Assembly (NCBI GenBank): GCA_910583855.1
Contig: CAJTYL010000004.1
Coordinates: 1 to 64,000, forward strand
Direction: 5' to 3'
Origin: an uncultured Christensenella sp.
GTDB lineage: Bacteria > Bacillota > Clostridia > Christensenellales > Borkfalkiaceae
DNA length: 64,000 nt
Notes under the pieces: generated by a model
The model's input: the letters and a program-made list of their open reading frames with translations, nothing else
Told to the model about the DNA's origin: nothing
Database searches by the model: none
Shown: piece after piece, positions 16,470-22,824 of the stretch
Position numbering within the stretch: the first letter of the stretch is position 1
How the letters are laid out: every line of letters starts with the position of its first letter
Program-made: the position numbers and the translations under genes

Positions 16470-16964
16470 ATGGTTAAATACGTTAAGTGTCCCAGATGTG
16501 AACTTAATTATATTGACGGGGATAAGCAGGAATATTGCGACGTTTGCATTGCCGAGATGAAAGGAAACAAGCTTCAGTTTGCAGATCTTGACGACGAAGA
16601 TTTCGAAGAGCTTGACGCCGAGCTTGAAACAGACGAGCTTTGCCCCGTTTGCGGCGTGAACCGCATTCGTTCCGGCGAAACGATGTGTGAAAGTTGCAAA
16701 TCGCAACAGGAGTTTGATGAGGAAGAGGAAGTTGACATCGACAACGACCAGGAGTGGAAGAACTACCTTGAAGAGGATGACGACGCCGACCTGACCGTTG
16801 ACGAGGACTTGCAGGAAGAGATAGAGGAAGAGTTTGCCGAGGAAGAGGACGAATTTGCCGACGAGGATGAATTCTTTGACGACGAAGTTGACTCGCTGTC
16901 CGATTTGGAGGATGACGAGTATGAGGATGATGAGGATGAGGATGACGAAGAAGACGACTTTTAA
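16470..16964 (+). CDS. Double zinc-ribbon protein with long acidic tail
   Basis: 164 residues. Two treble-clef or ribbon-like four-Cys units are visible: CPRC...CDVC (residues 7-27) and CPVC...CESC (about 59-78). From about residue 83 to the end the chain is almost wholly Asp/Glu with a few Phe and Tyr, giving a very acidic, probably disordered tail. Such tails in DNA- or RNA-binding neighbours can act as nucleic-acid mimics or as divalent-cation sponges, but no role is known for this protein. Single-gene transcript between its promoter and the terminator at 17150. Confidence 0.75.
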   Translation: MVKYVKCPRCELNYIDGDKQEYCDVCIAEMKGNKLQFADLDDEDFEELDAELETDELCPVCGVNRIRSGETMCESCKSQQEFDEEEEVDIDNDQEWKNYLEEDDDADLTVDEDLQEEIEEEFAEEEDEFADEDEFFDDEVDSLSDLEDDEYEDDEDEDDEEDDF

Positions 16965-16967
16965 GTT

Positions 16968-17088
16968 AAAACGCATATAAGCGGCGCATAACTATGTCGC
17001 GCTGTGGCAACTCTCAGTCATTTACGGTATAGTAAACTTCTTAGGGTTTTCCTTGCGCGCCTCGTTCTGCTTGCTCCTTTGCGTTTTA
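16968..17088 (+). repeat. Intergenic repeat family A, copy A2
   Basis: Starts 3 nt after the stop with AAAACGCATATAAGCGGCGC, contains GTCATTTACGGTATAGTAAA and ends in TTTGCGTTTT, the inverted copy of its start. Confidence 0.75.
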
Positions 17089-17096
17089 CTCATCTG

Positions 17097-17126
17097 TGTC
17101 ATTCTGAACCGACGGCGAAGAATCTC
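17097..17126 (+). repeat. Intergenic repeat family B, copy B4
   Basis: TGTCATTCTGAACCGACGGC then GAAGAATCTC, 8 nt after copy A2; differs from B3 by one base in the shared core. Confidence 0.65.
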
Positions 17127-17149
17127 AAACAAAAAAATAAATACGACGT

Positions 17150-17187
17150 ATGCCGTCCGCGCAATTTGGCGCGGGCGGCATATTTTT
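17150..17187 (+). terminator. Terminator beyond the A2-B4 repeats
   Basis: ATGCCGTCCGCGC / GCGCGGGCGGCAT stem (one G-U pair), AATTTG loop, then ATTTTT. It ends the zinc-ribbon transcript, placing A2 and B4 in its 3' UTR. Confidence 0.8.
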
Positions 17188-17211
17188 CTAAATTTTGGCA
17201 AAAATATTATT

Positions 17212-17454
17212 ATGATAAAGGTAAATACGACAATCAATTCCATAAAAGAAGCAGTAAAAAATTTAAGCGGTAAAAACGTTACCGTAAAGCTCAATTTGGG
17301 GCGCAACAAGTTCGTAACTTTTCCCGCCGTGGTTAACGGAATTTATCCGTCGCTTTTTACGGTAAGTCCGTTCGATAAAAATTTCTTGGGCAAAACCGCG
17401 TATTCTTATTCGGAAATACTATGCGGACGGGTTAAAATTCAAGAAAAAATTTAA
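17212..17454 (+). CDS. veg: Veg family protein
   Basis: 80 residues matching Veg (DUF1021), an abundant small Bacillota protein linked to biofilm regulation and germination outgrowth. Diagnostic are NVTVKLNLGRNKF, the GIYPSLFTV strand and the end AYSYSEILCGRVKI. ATG 17212 gives the family length; longer in-frame extensions would read through the upstream terminator and repeat. No clear Shine-Dalgarno. Order veg - sipL-like - ispE mirrors the veg-sspF-ispE neighbourhood of Bacillus. Confidence 0.88.
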   Translation: MIKVNTTINSIKEAVKNLSGKNVTVKLNLGRNKFVTFPAVVNGIYPSLFTVSPFDKNFLGKTAYSYSEILCGRVKIQEKI

Positions 17455-17455
17455 G

Positions 17456-17579
17456 GTTATAATCTATAAGCGGCGCAATACTTCGTTGAGCTTGCATTTT
17501 TCCTAAGTCATTTACAACTAGTAAACTCCTGTCGAAAAATCCGCGTTCGGCTTGTCTTGCTTGCTTATGCGATTATAAC
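17456..17579 (+). repeat. Intergenic repeat family A, copy A3
   Basis: Begins 1 nt after the veg stop. Perfect terminal inverted repeats GTTATAATC / GATTATAAC replace the usual AAAACGCAT ends, while the body (TATAAGCGGCGCAATA, GTAAACTCCTGTCG, CTTGTCTTGCTTGCTT) is family A. Confidence 0.75.
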
Positions 17580-17607
17580 GAACGTTCAAGCGCTAAAAAA
17601 TTAACTG

Positions 17608-17636
17608 TCATATACGGCGCTACCTGCGCATAAAAT
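17608..17636 (+). promoter_or_regulatory. Putative sigma-E promoter of sipL-like gene
   Basis: TCATAT (17608-17613), 15-bp spacer, CATAAAAT (17629-17636). This resembles the mother-cell sigma-E consensus (ATATT-like -35, CATACAAT-like -10, 14-15 bp apart) and fits a coat morphogenesis gene. Confidence 0.55.
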
Positions 17637-17670
17637 ACCTTGTAAACGTAACGGATACGGAGGCATTTTT

Positions 17671-19137
17671 ATGGCAATCAACGCACAGAATCAAACGGGA
17701 ACATATACGCGCAAGGTGGCTGATTTATCCACGCAGACGGTGGTTGAAATTAAGTTCGGGCAGGACGCGGGAGAGGTGGTTGCAGTCTATCCGCAGATTT
17801 CTTTGACCTCTTGCGAGGTTTCTTCGGGCAGGCTCAATTACGGCGGAAGGATAATAGCGACGCTCGTCTACGCCGACGCGGACGGCAAGCTTTGCCGCGT
17901 GCAGAAGGGCGCGGAGTTCACGCACTTTATAGATAACGATAATCTTGCGCCCGCACAGCGCGGCGATTGCGCGTTGAAGTGCGAGCGTTGGCAGGTCAAA
18001 AGAGATGGCTCTTCTCTTGCCGTGGCTATCGTGGTTGGCGCGGAGGTCGCCGTGTACGACAGCGCGATGCGTAGCTACATTACCTCTGCAGACGGCGCAA
18101 TCTGCAAAACCGACAGTGCAAGGCTGTATTCCTTCGTAAGCTTTTCGGGCGAAAGCGAGATTGACGACGACTTCGATTGCGTTGCAACCGACGTTCTCGT
18201 TCTCTCGGCTCAGGCGTTGGTTTTGGACTGCTCGGTACGGGCAGGCGTGGTGGACGTCAGCGGAGAGATTTATCTGTCCCTTCTTGCCGTGCGCGATAAC
18301 GCGCCCGTATGCCTTGATAGGATAATTCCGTTCAAGTGCGAGCTTGCATGCGACGAAGCGCTGTTTTCCCAACGCGCTTTCTGCCGTGCGGAGATCAAGT
18401 CCGTCAGCGTGAACTGCAAGGTCAACGAAGAGCGCGGCAAGTGCGACGTGGACGTAAACGCAACCCTCGGTTTTTCGGGGCACTTCTACGAGGAAGAGGA
18501 AGTAACCTTCGTTGCGGACGCCTTTTCAAAGGACTGCGAATTGGGTTTGAGCTACGCTTCCGAAGAGATTCGTTTGGACACCGATATGAAGGTGTATTCC
18601 GAACGGGTAAGCGGGCTGTGCGCAACTAAGGCGAAGCTTGACTACACCTGCGCTTTTCTTGCGGCGACTTTACCGGCAGTGGAATTTGCAAGGACTGCAG
18701 ACGGTGTGGAAGGCAGCGTAACCGCCATTCTTTTATACGAACAGGCGGGGGAGGTTCACTCAACCGAAGTCAACCTGCCCTTTACGGTTGCCCTGAACGG
18801 ACTCGGCGCGGATTGCCGCGAGATTTCCGTTGCGGTGTGCGGTATGAGTTTAAGACAGCGAGCCGAAGGCGAGTGCGAGGGCGAAGCCGTGCTTAAAATA
18901 ACGGGCGCGGACGGCGAAGTTAAAACGGTAAGCTATCTTACCGAAATAACCGAGCAGGGCGAAAAGGTCAGACCCGAGAGCGCGATAAGCGTGTATATAC
19001 CCGCCGCGGGCGACGGGCTTTGGGAGACGGCGAAACGCCTTTCGGAAGCTCCCGAAAATATTGAAAAATCAAATCCCGAACTGAACTTCCCATTGACGGG
19101 AAAAGAGAGGATACTGATTTACAGACCCAAAAATTAA
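17671..19137 (+). CDS. sipL: DUF3794/LysM spore coat morphogenetic protein (SipL-like)
   Basis: 488 residues. Two or three SPOCS (DUF3794) beta-rich units can be traced (first around YPQISLTSCEVSSGRLNYGG, a second around TDVLVLSAQALVLDCSVRAG, a third around EISVAVCGMSLRQRAEGECE). They are followed by a C-terminal LysM (ISVYIPAAGDGLWETAKRL ... LTGKERILIY). DUF3794 plus LysM is the arrangement of SipL, which anchors the coat basement layer with SpoIVA in Clostridia. GGAGG precedes the ATG. A sigma-E-like promoter lies upstream and ispE follows, a position often seen in Clostridia. Confidence 0.82.
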   Translation: MAINAQNQTGTYTRKVADLSTQTVVEIKFGQDAGEVVAVYPQISLTSCEVSSGRLNYGGRIIATLVYADADGKLCRVQKGAEFTHFIDNDNLAPAQRGDCALKCERWQVKRDGSSLAVAIVVGAEVAVYDSAMRSYITSADGAICKTDSARLYSFVSFSGESEIDDDFDCVATDVLVLSAQALVLDCSVRAGVVDVSGEIYLSLLAVRDNAPVCLDRIIPFKCELACDEALFSQRAFCRAEIKSVSVNCKVNEERGKCDVDVNATLGFSGHFYEEEEVTFVADAFSKDCELGLSYASEEIRLDTDMKVYSERVSGLCATKAKLDYTCAFLAATLPAVEFARTADGVEGSVTAILLYEQAGEVHSTEVNLPFTVALNGLGADCREISVAVCGMSLRQRAEGECEGEAVLKITGADGEVKTVSYLTEITEQGEKVRPESAISVYIPAAGDGLWETAKRLSEAPENIEKSNPELNFPLTGKERILIYRPKN

Positions 19138-19181
19138 ACGTTTTTTTCAGTCAAGTATTTGTCTTAAAGCGTTAAACGGCA

Positions 19182-19227
19182 GCCGCCCGTGTTTGACACA
19201 CGGGCGGCCATCTGTTATAATAACCCT
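19182..19227 (+). promoter_or_regulatory. ispE promoter embedded in a hairpin, predicted leaderless
   Basis: Consensus TTGACA (19193-19198), exact 17-bp spacer, TATAAT (19216-19221), then 6 nt (AACCCT) to ATG 19228. The -35 occupies the loop and first base of the 3' arm of an 11-bp inverted repeat (GCCGCCCGTGT 19182-19192 / ACACGGGCGGC 19198-19208), which may end the sipL transcript. No Shine-Dalgarno. Confidence 0.75.
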
Positions 19228-20082
19228 ATGGGCGTTCGTGTCAAGGCGTTTGCAAAACTTAATTTAACGCTTGCAATCACAGGCTTAAAGGACGGATATC
19301 ACATGCTGGACAGCTTGGTTTGCACGGTCGATTTGTTCGACCTTATCAAGCTTAAAAAACGCAAGGATAATCTTATTAACGTTGAAATGCACGGGCAGGA
19401 TACAGAATCTCTCCCTCCCGAAGACAATAACGCAGTAAGGGCGGCGGAAGCTTATGTGAGCGCCTTCGGCACTTGCGGCGCGGATATAAAGATTTTTAAA
19501 AATATTCCCGTAGGTGCGGGTATGGGAGGCTCTTCCGCAGACGCTGCGGGAGTGCTGCGCGGAATGGCTATGCTATACGGCAAAGGCGGCGAAAGAGATT
19601 TAAAGAAGCTTGCCGATACCCTCGGCAGCGACACGGGCTATCTTTTAACGGGCGGCTTTGCAAGGCTTACGGACAGGGGCGAAATGGTTGAAAAACTAAA
19701 AGTAAACGGCAGGCTAAACTTCCTTCTGCTGCTCCCCGACGGCGGCGTTTCAACCGCACAGTGCTATAAGCTTTACGACGGAATGTCTTGCGGCTTACTG
19801 CCGTGCGAACCTGCGTTGAACGCGCTTTTAACGGGCGATACGCAAGGGTTGGGGAAGTCGCTTTTTAACGCGCTTTACGCGCCTGCGGTAAAGTTGTGCG
19901 CAGGGGTGGAAACCGCATACAGCGAGCTTTCGGTCTTTGCTCCGCTCGGCGTTAACATGACGGGCTCTGGCAGCGGAGTTTACGCGCTGTTTGAAACCGC
20001 GGAAATGTGCGCCTACGTCAAAAGCCGCTACAAAGGCAAGTGCAGGTGCATTGAATTAAAAAGTTATATCCCTAAGATATAA
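19228..20082 (+). CDS. ispE: 4-diphosphocytidyl-2-C-methyl-D-erythritol kinase
   Basis: 284-residue GHMP kinase of the MEP isoprenoid pathway. It has the N-terminal AFAKLNLTL and the ATP-binding glycine-serine loop PVGAGMGGSSADAAG (about residue 95), then LGSDTGYLLTGG and the late MTGSGSGVYALF. ATG 19228 gives the usual N-terminus and lies 6 nt after a perfect promoter; the extension to 19189 would cover the promoter. Confidence 0.95.
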   Translation: MGVRVKAFAKLNLTLAITGLKDGYHMLDSLVCTVDLFDLIKLKKRKDNLINVEMHGQDTESLPPEDNNAVRAAEAYVSAFGTCGADIKIFKNIPVGAGMGGSSADAAGVLRGMAMLYGKGGERDLKKLADTLGSDTGYLLTGGFARLTDRGEMVEKLKVNGRLNFLLLLPDGGVSTAQCYKLYDGMSCGLLPCEPALNALLTGDTQGLGKSLFNALYAPAVKLCAGVETAYSELSVFAPLGVNMTGSGSGVYALFETAEMCAYVKSRYKGKCRCIELKSYIPKI

Positions 20083-20085
20083 ATA

Positions 20086-20134
20086 ACGGCGCAACCCAAA
20101 ATCACGCTTTTGGGTTAGCGCACCCAATTTGTGA
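20086..20134 (-). repeat. Intergenic repeat family D, copy D1
   Basis: GGCGCAACCCAAAATCAC ... CACCCAATTTGTGA, the reverse complement of the end of the copy at 53302-53490. Begins 3 nt after the ispE stop. Confidence 0.6.
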
Positions 20135-20146
20135 GGGAGGATAGTT

Positions 20147-21058
20147 ATGGCTGAAGAAAGACTTATAGACGACGACAAGGACAGAAAATATAAAATCGTC
20201 AAAAACGCGGACGGCGAAGACGAGCTGGTTATAGACGGCGCTCCCGACGAAGCCGAGAGCGCGGATGAGGTTGGTTTTGAAGTGCCCGAGCTGGATTCCG
20301 ACGACGAGGAAGCTGCGATAATGACCCCCGAACAGCTCGCCGCGCGTGAAAGAATGCGCGAAGAGGCTGAGGCGGCAAGGCGGAAAAAGCTTTCGGAAAT
20401 AGCCGCGCGCGCATCTTCCCTTTTAGACGAAAAGAAGTACGGCGACGCGGGTTACGTGCTTGCGGAAGCGGACGAATTGAGCGACGACGGGGAAATTTAC
20501 GCGTTGAAACTGAGAGCGCTCACGCACGATTTTACCGATTTTTCAAATGCGGAAGATGGCTTGGCGGCTGCGGACGGCGTTAAAAGCTTTACTGCAAAAG
20601 AAACCGTGGAAAAGCTTGCTTTTGCAATTCCCGCTTTGAAAGTAAAATCGGAAGAGCTTAAAGAGGAAGTTAAATCGCTCGATATGGAAAACGAGGAAAA
20701 GAAGGGCGAAAGGCGGACGGTATTTGCGAGAAAGCGCAATATATCCGCAATAGCGTTCGCGGCAACGACTGTGCCGCTTATCGTGTTTGCCGCGCTTGCA
20801 ATTTATTTCGGCACACACTTGACCGCAGTGAAAGACGGGGGCAATATACCCCTGTTTATCGTCTTTGTTTCGCTTGCGGGCGCGTTCTTCGTTGCAACTG
20901 TAATCGTTGCCAAAATACTTTGGAAAAACGCCAACGTTCTGAAACTTAACGAGAAAAATTCGGCGACGAAGCTCGGACGCAAGCTTGAAGAAAGAAAATC
21001 GGAATTAAATTTTGTGGAAAGCATATCGGAGATTTTTGTAAAAAATGATATATCTTGA
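20147..21058 (+). CDS. Acidic two-helix membrane protein, unknown
   Basis: 303 residues. An acidic N-terminal 60 residues, a charged helical region (about 65-195) and two hydrophobic helices (AIAFAATTVPLIVFAALAIYF and LFIVFVSLAGAFFVATVIVA, about 200-260) end in a Lys/Glu-rich helix. No known domain. GGGAGG precedes the ATG. Its last 14 nt overlap the start of the cysteine desulfurase gene, so the two are translationally coupled, but a functional link is not evident. Confidence 0.65.
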   Translation: MAEERLIDDDKDRKYKIVKNADGEDELVIDGAPDEAESADEVGFEVPELDSDDEEAAIMTPEQLAARERMREEAEAARRKKLSEIAARASSLLDEKKYGDAGYVLAEADELSDDGEIYALKLRALTHDFTDFSNAEDGLAAADGVKSFTAKETVEKLAFAIPALKVKSEELKEEVKSLDMENEEKKGERRTVFARKRNISAIAFAATTVPLIVFAALAIYFGTHLTAVKDGGNIPLFIVFVSLAGAFFVATVIVAKILWKNANVLKLNEKNSATKLGRKLEERKSELNFVESISEIFVKNDIS

Positions 21059-22169
21059 CAACGCCGCGTCAACACGGCTGGACGATGAAGTTCTGGCGGA
21101 AATGAAGCCGTATTTAACGGAATATTACGGCAACGCGCAGTCCCAGCACTCGGCTGGCAGAGCTTGCGCAAATGCTTTAGTTGCCGCGCGCGACAAAATC
21201 GCAAAATACATAGGCTGTACACCCGAAGAAGTATACTTCGTTTCAGGCGGAACGGAGGCGGGCAACACCGCGCTTAAAGGCGTGTGCGCCATACATAAAA
21301 AGGGACACCTCGTTCTGTCGGCAATCGAACACGCTTCGCTTGCGGAAAGCGCGGCGGATATGAAAAAACTCGGGTTTGACGTGACGCTCGTCCCCCCCGA
21401 AAACGACGGTGCCGTCAGCGCTGAAAGTATTGCAAATGCTTTGCGGGAAGATACGATATTTTGCTCGGTTATGGCGGCTAATAACGAAACGGGAGTTATT
21501 CAGCCCGTTGAAGAAATAGGTAAAATTTGCCGCGATAGGGGTATTTTTTTCTATACGGACTGCGTTCAGTCCGCAGGATACGCACGGTTGCCGTACGAAC
21601 ACGCAGACGCGCTCGGTTTCTCCGCGCACAAGTTTTACGGTCCTAAGGGCACGGGAGTGCTGGTCATAAAGAAAGGCAGCAAGGTTTTCCGCCTTATTTC
21701 GGGCGGAATGCAGGAACACGGCTTCCGCGGCGGCACGGTCAATACCGCCGCAATAGTGGGTATGGCGGCAGCTTACGAAAAGTCGTGCCTGTCGCGCGAA
21801 AATGTGAACGCGCAAATCAACGGTCTCAGACACAAGTTCGTCACCCGCGTTCTTACGGAAATCGAGGGCACGAGCCTTAACGGAGCGTTGGACAAAACCT
21901 TGCCGTCGATTGCGAATATTTCGTTCGACGGTTGCGACGGGGCAAACCTTTTGGTTCTTCTTGATTTAAACGGGGTATGCGTTTCAACGGGCGCGGCTTG
22001 CTCCGCAGGCGCGGTTGCACCGTCAGATACCTTGACGGCTATGGGCTGCCGCCTGTCGCAGGCAAAGGGCGCGATAAGGTTTTCGTTTGGAAAACACAAC
22101 ACCGAAGAAGAGATTGATTTGGCGGTTGACTTGCTTAAATCTGCAGTTCAAAAGATAAGAAAGAACTGA
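21045..22169 (+). CDS. Cysteine desulfurase (NifS/IscS-type)
   Basis: 374-residue class V PLP aminotransferase. YLDNAASTRLDDEV start, GGTEAGNTALKG, EHASL, NNETGVIQP, the PLP lysine in SAHKFYGPKGTG, and the sulfur-carrying Cys in GAACSAGAVAPS, followed by IRFSFGKHNTEEEID. It removes sulfur from cysteine for Fe-S clusters or tRNA thiolation. No iscU, nifU or mnmA follows, so the acceptor is unknown. The start is embedded in the end of the preceding membrane protein gene. Confidence 0.92.
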   Translation: MIYLDNAASTRLDDEVLAEMKPYLTEYYGNAQSQHSAGRACANALVAARDKIAKYIGCTPEEVYFVSGGTEAGNTALKGVCAIHKKGHLVLSAIEHASLAESAADMKKLGFDVTLVPPENDGAVSAESIANALREDTIFCSVMAANNETGVIQPVEEIGKICRDRGIFFYTDCVQSAGYARLPYEHADALGFSAHKFYGPKGTGVLVIKKGSKVFRLISGGMQEHGFRGGTVNTAAIVGMAAAYEKSCLSRENVNAQINGLRHKFVTRVLTEIEGTSLNGALDKTLPSIANISFDGCDGANLLVLLDLNGVCVSTGAACSAGAVAPSDTLTAMGCRLSQAKGAIRFSFGKHNTEEEIDLAVDLLKSAVQKIRKN

Positions 22170-22264
22170 AAAAAAGGTCGATAAAGCTGTTTTTGTGAGA
22201 AAATAACAAAAATTGTTTTGTAATTTTAATTAAGAATAGCTTTAAAAAAATTTCATAATACGGT

Positions 22265-22384
22265 TTTACATTTTAAATTTTTTGTATATAATGGAATTGT
22301 AAACGATAAGTTTACTTAAATAGCTCATCATTTTCCCCCTTATCATATAGAGGCGGCGCAAACTCCGGTTTGCGCCGTTTCTGA
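22265..22384 (+). ncRNA. Candidate small RNA with own promoter and terminator
   Basis: TTTACA (22265-22270), 16-bp spacer and TATAAT (22287-22292) are followed by about 85 nt without an ORF and a terminator at 22354-22380. The predicted RNA starts near 22299 with a GTAAAC / GTTTAC hairpin (22299-22315), then a single-stranded CATTTTCCCCCTTATC stretch, then the terminator stem (CGGCGCAAAC / GTTTGCGCCG, TCCG loop). A C-rich open segment that could pair with Shine-Dalgarno sequences is typical of some Bacillota regulatory RNAs. No known family assigned. Confidence 0.45.
22354..22380 (+). terminator. Terminator of the candidate small RNA
   Basis: 10-bp stem CGGCGCAAAC / GTTTGCGCCG with a TCCG loop, then TTTCTGATTTT. 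Confidence 0.75.
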
Positions 22385-22387
22385 TTT

Positions 22388-22445
22388 TAAAGCGCATATA
22401 AGCGGCGCGTTACTGCGTTAAAAAGCGAGACTGCGCCCTTTTCGG
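22388..22445 (+). repeat. Intergenic repeat family A, partial copy A4
   Basis: AAAGCGCATATAAGCGGCGC then GTTACTGCGTTAAAAAGCG; only the 5' part of the family A element is recognisable. The rest of the 22170-22568 gap is AT-rich sequence, the candidate small RNA and the met leader promoter. Confidence 0.55.
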
Positions 22446-22513
22446 TTTTCAGAGGGGTGTATGGATTTCGTGCAGCTAGCGAGCTGAAATATTTTAAAAA
22501 CGGATTGAAAATA

Positions 22514-22542
22514 TGCTTGACAATCCTATAATTTTGATTTAT
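22514..22542 (+). promoter_or_regulatory. met leader promoter
   Basis: TTGACA (22514-22519), 17-bp spacer, TATATT (22537-22542). Transcription would start about 20 nt before the leader peptide. Confidence 0.75.
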
Positions 22543-22568
22543 ATTGTAACCAATAAAGGAGAAAACCT

Positions 22569-22628
22569 ATGCTTAATTGCTCGTTCGTAAAACGCAATGA
22601 AGTGATGTATATGTGTAACGTAAAATAA
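22569..22628 (+). CDS. Met/Cys-containing leader peptide of metNIQ
   Basis: 19 codons, MLNCSFVKRNEVMYMCNVK, preceded by AGGAG (22557-22561) at ideal spacing. Met codons 13 and 15 and Cys codon 16 lie just before RNA segment 1 of an attenuator. The stop codon overlaps the start of segment 2. Position, ribosome binding site and codon content are those of an attenuation leader peptide; there is no reason to expect a function for the peptide itself. Confidence 0.7.
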   Translation: MLNCSFVKRNEVMYMCNVK

Positions 22629-22691
22629 CGTTGCACAGGTTTTCGCATTAAATTTTATACGACCTGTGTGCAATAGCATACGGGTTTTTTT
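22613..22691 (+). promoter_or_regulatory. Transcription attenuator of metNIQ (hairpins 1:2, 2:3, 3:4)
   Basis: Segment 1 GTGTAACGT (22613-22621) pairs with ACGTTGCAC (22628-22636). Segment 2 TTGCACAGGT (22631-22640) pairs with segment 3 ACCTGTGTGCAA (22662-22673). Segment 3 CCTGTGTGC (22663-22671) pairs with segment 4 GCATACGGG (22676-22684), followed by T7 (22685-22691), a terminator. The pairings are mutually exclusive in trp-operon order. A ribosome stalled at Met 13/15 or Cys 16 would cover segment 1, allow 2:3 and prevent termination. Confidence 0.7.
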
Positions 22692-22710
22692 ATTGCTTAA
22701 ATATGTCTTT

Positions 22711-22743
22711 AACCCGTGTGCTTCCGCATACGGGTTAATTTTT
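22711..22743 (+). terminator. Second terminator-like hairpin of the met leader
   Basis: AACCCGTGTGC (22711-22721), TTCC loop, GCATACGGGTT (22726-22736), then AATTTTT. It is a near-duplicate of hairpin 3:4; its 5' arm could also pair with segment 4 (22676-22686) and so act as a second switch. Confidence 0.6.
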
Positions 22744-22756
22744 GAGGAGAGCTGCT

Positions 22757-22801
22757 ATGATTATTTTCGGTTTAAGAATGGGACGAATGCGGTTGATTTG
22801 A
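22757..22801 (+). CDS. Second Met-rich mini-ORF before metN
   Basis: 14 codons, MIIFGLRMGRMRLI, three of them Met, with GAGGAG (22744-22749) upstream. It ends 23 nt before metN. It may tune metN translation or be a second leader; no hairpin directly depends on it by eye. Confidence 0.45.
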   Translation: MIIFGLRMGRMRLI

Positions 22802-22824
22802 TAAAAATTTTTCAGGAGCACGGT

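Noticed and set aside
17053..17211. Longer Veg start within repeats A2 and B4
   Set aside because: The extension encodes repeat and terminator sequence; ATG 17212 gives the 80-residue family length.
22666..22824. N-terminal extension of MetN from a GTG at 22666
   Set aside because: It would translate through two terminator hairpins and lacks a ribosome binding site; ATG 22825 has CAGGAG and gives the normal MetN start.
22299..22824. SAM riboswitch or T-box before metNIQ
   Set aside because: I looked for the S-box conserved core and for the T-box GGGTGGNACCGCG element and found neither; the leader-peptide attenuator explains the structure.
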